A stretch of DNA of 9,056 bases from Chitinophagaceae bacterium (lineage in GTDB: Bacteria; Bacteroidota; Bacteroidia; Chitinophagales; Chitinophagaceae): NCBI GenBank assembly GCA_016786965.1, contig JAEUVL010000949.1, forward strand, positions 1 through 9,056, written 5' to 3'. The notes under the pieces are model-generated. The model did not search any database. It worked only from the letters and a program-made list of their open reading frames with translations, and was not told where the DNA came from. Numbering within the stretch: the stretch's first letter is position 1; every line of letters begins with the position of its first letter. Below are positions 5,763-9,056 of this stretch, piece by piece. Both the position numbers and the translations under genes were made by a program.

Positions 5763-6776
5763 ATGAAAACCTGGTGTATGAAATTCCTTAAATGGCTCGG
5801 CATCATCCTTTTAGTACTGATTGTTGTGTATTTCTTAGGCCCCCGTCCGGCTACTCCAAAATACTCAAGCAGCCTGCCTGCGGTACCTGCTGAGCCGGCA
5901 GCCTTAGAACAATATATCAGTGACAATGAGGCCAAGCACAAACTGAAGCCAGACAATGAAGCCCGTATCCTCTGGATAAATGATTCACTGAAACAACCGA
6001 CGGAATATGCCGTAGTATACCTGCATGGGTTTTCGGCCAGCCAGGAGGAAGGCGACCCTGTGCATAAAGATTTCGCCAGCAGATTTGGATGTAATTTATA
6101 CCTCAGCCGCCTGGATGCGCATGGTGTGGACACGACGGAGCCTCTTGGAAATTTTACTGCTGAAGGTGTATGGAACTCTGCTAAAGAGGCATATGCCATC
6201 GGAAAAAAGCTGGGAAAAAAAGTGATCCTGATGTCCACTTCGACCGGGGGGACACTGGCCCTGAAACTGGCAGCGGAATACCCTGAGATCGCTGGTTTGA
6301 TCCTTCTTTCTCCGAATATTGCCATCAATGACCCTAATGCCTGGCTGTTGAACAATCACTGGGGCCTGCAAATTGCTCATTTGGTAACGGGCAAGCACCG
6401 TACGGCTGACGATACAACCGCCGTATATGCACAATACTGGAATAACCGCTATGTGACAGGGTCGCTGGTACAATTAGAAGAGCTGCTGGAAAGCACAATG
6501 AAGGAATCTACTTTTAAGAAAGTAACGCAGCCAGTTTTGTTGCTATATTATTTTAAGGATGAGGAACACCAGGACGAGGTAGTAAAAGTGTCGGCCATGA
6601 AAAGAATGTTTACCCAATTGGGCACCGCCGAAAATGTAAAAAGGCAGGTACCCATTCCCAATGCGGGCAACCATGTGCTGGGTTCACCTATCAAATCCAA
6701 AGATGTAAAGACAGTACAACTAGAGTGTGAAAAGTTTGCTGTAGAAGTATTGAAGATGGCTCCTCTGAAGCCATAA
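5763..6776 (+). CDS. Membrane-anchored alpha/beta hydrolase with STSTG nucleophile elbow
   Basis: A complete 337-residue serine hydrolase. A single N-terminal hydrophobic helix (about 12-26, I-I-L-L-V-L-I-V-V) after a short basic start suggests an uncleaved inner-membrane anchor with the catalytic domain outside the cytoplasm. The alpha/beta fold shows V-V-Y-L-H-G-F (84-90) as strand plus oxyanion loop, M-S-T-S-T-G-G (157-163) as nucleophile elbow with S160 the likely nucleophile, D271 in H-Q-D-E-V-V as likely acid, and H304 in A-G-N-H-V as base. The usual first Gly of GxSxG is replaced by S158. An insert of about 60 residues (185-245) between strands would form the lid. It resembles carboxylesterase/monoacylglycerol-lipase-like enzymes, but the substrate cannot be read. 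An alternative ATG at 5778-5780 would drop five residues. It is divergent from the typA promoter and I see no consensus promoter upstream. Confidence 0.85.
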   Translation: MKTWCMKFLKWLGIILLVLIVVYFLGPRPATPKYSSSLPAVPAEPAALEQYISDNEAKHKLKPDNEARILWINDSLKQPTEYAVVYLHGFSASQEEGDPVHKDFASRFGCNLYLSRLDAHGVDTTEPLGNFTAEGVWNSAKEAYAIGKKLGKKVILMSTSTGGTLALKLAAEYPEIAGLILLSPNIAINDPNAWLLNNHWGLQIAHLVTGKHRTADDTTAVYAQYWNNRYVTGSLVQLEELLESTMKESTFKKVTQPVLLLYYFKDEEHQDEVVKVSAMKRMFTQLGTAENVKRQVPIPNAGNHVLGSPIKSKDVKTVQLECEKFAVEVLKMAPLKP

Positions 6777-6807
6777 AACAACGGCCACTCCATAAGGGGA
6801 GTGGCCG
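6773..6807. terminator. Hairpin terminator between convergent genes
   Basis: A perfect 10-bp stem, CGGCCACTCC (6782-6791) with its complement (6798-6807), has a 6-nt loop. On the minus strand it is followed at once by TTGTTTTAT, giving a good intrinsic terminator for the response regulator gene. On the plus strand it starts 6 nt after the hydrolase stop but the T-rich stretch is about 20 nt away, so termination in that direction is less certain. Confidence 0.8.
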
Positions 6808-6837
6808 GACAGGATACGGTTATTGTATATTTATTTT

Positions 6838-7509
6838 TCAAATCGCCACCTTGGACCAAAGCATATGAGGGTTCTCATTGATAAAATTCACCAAGGCGGG
6901 GGAGTTTTTGAGGTTCAGTTTCTTTAAAATATTATAGCGATGCACCTCCACTGTCTTTTGGCTGATACACAATGATTCTGCCATTTGTTTTGACGAAACC
7001 CCTTTGCGTATCAGGTCAATAATAACTATCTCCCGCTGGCTTAATTTTGCTTCTGCTGCTTCTTCTTCTTCATTGTAGAGGAATCGTGTTGCCAGTTTGT
7101 CTTTTATTTCCCTGCAGATATATTGCCCGCCATCATTTATTTCGAGTATGGCTGTAAACATCTCTTCCATTTCTGAGGTCTTTGTGAGGTAGCCATTTGC
7201 TCCTGCAGCTATCATTGCCGACACATACCCCTGGTGAACGTGTTGTGAAGCAGCCAGTATTCTTGACCGCGGCGACACTTTTTTTATTTCCTTTACTGCC
7301 TCTACTCCGGTTATTCCGGGCATATTGATATCGATGACAATAATATCAGGGTGATGCAACCTGGCTTTTTCAATAGCTTCTTCACCATTGGAGCATTGTG
7401 CTATTACTTTAAAGCGTTTGTCAGCATTAAGCATAAAGCTCCAGGCTTGTCTAATCAATGCGTGGTCATCTGCCAGCATGATGGTAATTTTCTCGTTAGT
7501 AATACTCAT
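6838..7509 (-). CDS. NarL/FixJ-type response regulator (REC plus LuxR HTH)
   Basis: A complete 223-residue two-domain regulator. The receiver domain (about 7-125) has the acidic pair D14-D15, the phosphoacceptor D60 in V-I-D-I-N-M-P-G, S88 at the switch Ser/Thr position and K110 in G-Y-L-T-K-T. An acidic linker (146-154, N-E-E-E-E-A-A-E-A) leads to the LuxR/GerE helix-turn-helix (about 156-209): L-S-Q-R-E at its start, K-Q-M-A-E-S-L as helix 2 and S-Q-K-T-V-E-V-H as recognition helix. Phosphorylation should promote DNA binding as a dimer. It follows the kinase by 12 nt on the same strand, so the two form an operon and very likely a cognate pair. Regulated genes cannot be identified here. Confidence 0.95.
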   Translation of the reverse strand: MSITNEKITIMLADDHALIRQAWSFMLNADKRFKVIAQCSNGEEAIEKARLHHPDIIVIDINMPGITGVEAVKEIKKVSPRSRILAASQHVHQGYVSAMIAAGANGYLTKTSEMEEMFTAILEINDGGQYICREIKDKLATRFLYNEEEEAAEAKLSQREIVIIDLIRKGVSSKQMAESLCISQKTVEVHRYNILKKLNLKNSPALVNFINENPHMLWSKVAI

Positions 7510-7521
7510 GATTGCTTGTTT

Positions 7522-9056
7522 TTAATTATTAGAAACCGGGAAAAAAATATTTAGCTCACATCCATTTCCAGGGGAGGAAAGAATACTTACTTCTCCGTTG
7601 AACAAGGATGCCCGTGTCCTGATATTCAGTAATCCCACACCGGCAGATCTTTGTTTAATATCAAACCCCACACCGTCATCTTTAATGATAAGCTGAATCC
7701 CATTGCGTTCTTCCTGCAAGCCCAGATAAACATTCTTTGCTCCTGCATGCTTAATAATATTATTAAACTGCTCCTGTGCTATCCGGTAAATTGCCAGTTT
7801 TAACTTATCGGTTATACTGTTCTCGTTAAAGCCGGAGAAATTTTTCTGAATTGTTATTTCTGTGGTTGCGGCGATCCTCTCTATTATGTCATTCATTATA
7901 GCTTCCAGTGCTGACTCACTAATTGCGGGGGCGATGAGTGAATGTGATAAAGACCTTATATCGGTAATGGCAGAGCAGATAAGATTATCTGTTTCGTCCA
8001 TTAATGGCGAACTGCCTTTTTCCTTTTTTAGCATTCCCAGATAAAGTCTTGAGGTAGCGAGTAACTGGTTGATATGATCATGCAATTCCCGGCCTATTTC
8101 CTGGCGTTCATTTTCCTGGGCCAACAGAGCGGCCTCATTTATTTCCTGCTCCTTTAACTCCCGCTCACTCTCCAGTTTTGATTGTAACTTTATTTTCTCT
8201 GTCACATTATCTGCTATCGCCAATATGGCTGTTTTATTTCTGTAGGCGATCTGGTCAGATACAATACTCATAAACATCTCTTCTCCTGCTTTATTAAGAT
8301 GTCGCCAAACGCCCCTGTTTTTTGCCGGTTCTTGACTCATTTGCTTTGCAAATGCTTTGAATCTCTCAAACTCTTGAGGCGGCCTCAGGTCCAATGTTGT
8401 TAATTGTACAAATTCTTCCCTTTGATAACCATACTCCTGCACCGCCGTATCATTTACTTCGAGTATTTTATAATCATCTGCATCCCATATAAAAATACTC
8501 TGCGGATTATTGTTGAACAGATGCCGGTACCGTTCTTCTGATGATCTTAATTCTTCTTCGGCCAATTTTTTTTGGGTAATGTCTGAAGAGGCTCCGACGA
8601 GCCTGATTGCTTTACCTTCTTCGTTTCGGATGATGTATCCTTTATCATGAATGTGTGCATAAGTTCCATCCCCTCTAAGTACGCGGCATTCTATCTCGAA
8701 AAAGTCTCTACCCTTTGAATGAAATACTTCCTGCTTTATCAGGTTTATCCGTTCTCTGTCGTCCGGATGTATTTTTAATTCCCAATCTTCTTCCGTACCC
8801 CTCTCTTTATCTCCATTTTCTTTAAATATCTCTTCCCATCCCTCTTTACTTCTGTACACTTTGCCCGTGATGAGGTCCCAATCCCATATCATATCACTGG
8901 TGGTCTTTGCTACCAGCTCATATCTTTTATTGCTTTGTTCCAGCGCTTCTTCAGCTTTTTTTCTTTCAGTAATATTGATATGTACCAGCACAACTTTGGG
9001 TTCATTTCCTGCGAAGTTGGTGACCCGGAGTAAGAACCAGCGCTGTTCTGTATCTG
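7522..9056 (-). CDS. Multi-PAS sensor histidine kinase (HisKA_3 type), 5' end beyond window
   Basis: The frame is open to the right edge, so the protein is N-terminally truncated; a GTG at 8989-8991 is in frame but internal. 510 residues are visible (numbered from codon 9052-9054). Residues 1-33 are the tail of a PAS/PAC domain ending in N-I-T-E-R-K-K-A-E-E. Two further PAS/PAC domains follow (about 43-162, ending S-D-I-T-Q-K-K, and 173-288, ending D-N-V-T-E-K). A coiled-coil linker (about 287-319) leads to a HisKA_3 domain with phosphoacceptor H325 in R-E-L-H-D-H-I-N-Q; D326 and Q330 form the DxxxQ phosphatase motif. The HATPase_c domain has N-box N-N-I-I-K-H-A (431-437), G1 D-D-G-V-G-F (459-464) and G2 G-V-G-L (472-475). 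No membrane helix is seen in the visible part. It acts with the NarL-type regulator 12 nt downstream; the signal is unknown. Confidence 0.95.
   Translation of the reverse strand, partial: DTEQRWFLLRVTNFAGNEPKVVLVHINITERKKAEEALEQSNKRYELVAKTTSDMIWDWDLITGKVYRSKEGWEEIFKENGDKERGTEEDWELKIHPDDRERINLIKQEVFHSKGRDFFEIECRVLRGDGTYAHIHDKGYIIRNEEGKAIRLVGASSDITQKKLAEEELRSSEERYRHLFNNNPQSIFIWDADDYKILEVNDTAVQEYGYQREEFVQLTTLDLRPPQEFERFKAFAKQMSQEPAKNRGVWRHLNKAGEEMFMSIVSDQIAYRNKTAILAIADNVTEKIKLQSKLESERELKEQEINEAALLAQENERQEIGRELHDHINQLLATSRLYLGMLKKEKGSSPLMDETDNLICSAITDIRSLSHSLIAPAISESALEAIMNDIIERIAATTEITIQKNFSGFNENSITDKLKLAIYRIAQEQFNNIIKHAGAKNVYLGLQEERNGIQLIIKDDGVGFDIKQRSAGVGLLNIRTRASLFNGEVSILSSPGNGCELNIFFPVSNN

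Noticed and set aside
5584..5766. 60-codon plus-strand frame in the gap between the four-helix-bundle gene and the hydrolase
   Set aside because: It crosses the minus-strand promoter and octamer array, overlaps the hydrolase start, and shows no motif or promoter of its own.
5750..6355. 201-codon minus-strand frame antisense to the alpha/beta hydrolase
   Set aside because: It is fully covered by a well-supported hydrolase gene, shows no recognisable domain, and has low-information Ser/Arg/Phe-rich composition.
8989..8991. GTG as the start of the histidine kinase
   Set aside because: The same frame continues upstream to the window edge with clear PAS/PAC sequence (R-W-F-L-L-R-V then N-I-T-E-R-K), so this is an internal Val codon.

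Overview
The window looks like the chromosome of a member of the Bacteroidota, most likely of the Chitinophagaceae type. The evidence is: (i) three matches to the Bacteroidota -7 promoter element TAnnTTTG, correctly oriented upstream of genes, one with a TTTG -33 box 20 nt further up; (ii) A-rich leaders without clear Shine-Dalgarno sequences; (iii) a four-helix-bundle (23S rRNA intervening-sequence type) protein gene, common in this phylum; (iv) multi-PAS HisKA_3 kinase plus NarL-type regulator architecture. No rRNA, tRNA, CRISPR array, transposase or phage gene is visible.

Layout. Positions 1-183 (-) hold the start of a small exported CxxC protein that runs off the left edge. A 237-nt gap follows, whose right half is a tandem repeat written in exact 8-nt phrases. 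Positions 421-3204 (-) are a three-gene glycosyltransferase operon (GT25-like, then GT32-like DxD, then GT4-like GT-B) with tight or overlapping junctions, its own promoter, and the terminator of the next unit behind it. Positions 3334-5145 (-) encode the ribosome-associated GTPase TypA/BipA. Upstream of it on the same strand (5187-5561) is a four-helix-bundle protein gene flanked by two short arrays of 8-nt GTTRA-type repeats pointing towards each other. The only good promoter for both genes lies beyond this unit (5673-5704). Positions 5763-6776 (+) encode a membrane-anchored alpha/beta hydrolase, divergent from that promoter. It converges on a two-component operon (6838-9056, -): a multi-PAS histidine kinase cut by the right edge, followed 12 nt later by its LuxR-type response regulator. 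A strong hairpin terminator separates the convergent genes.

How the genes relate. The glycosyltransferases probably add successive sugars to one surface glycan (LPS/LOS, capsule or O-glycan). The kinase and regulator form a signalling pair with unknown signal and targets. TypA is a housekeeping translation GTPase. The most unusual feature is the 5154-5636 unit: a four-helix-bundle gene bracketed by inverted octamer arrays and lying between typA and its apparent promoter, which looks like a small inserted element. I see no clearly new defence or biosynthetic system; most of the window is ordinary chromosomal content.
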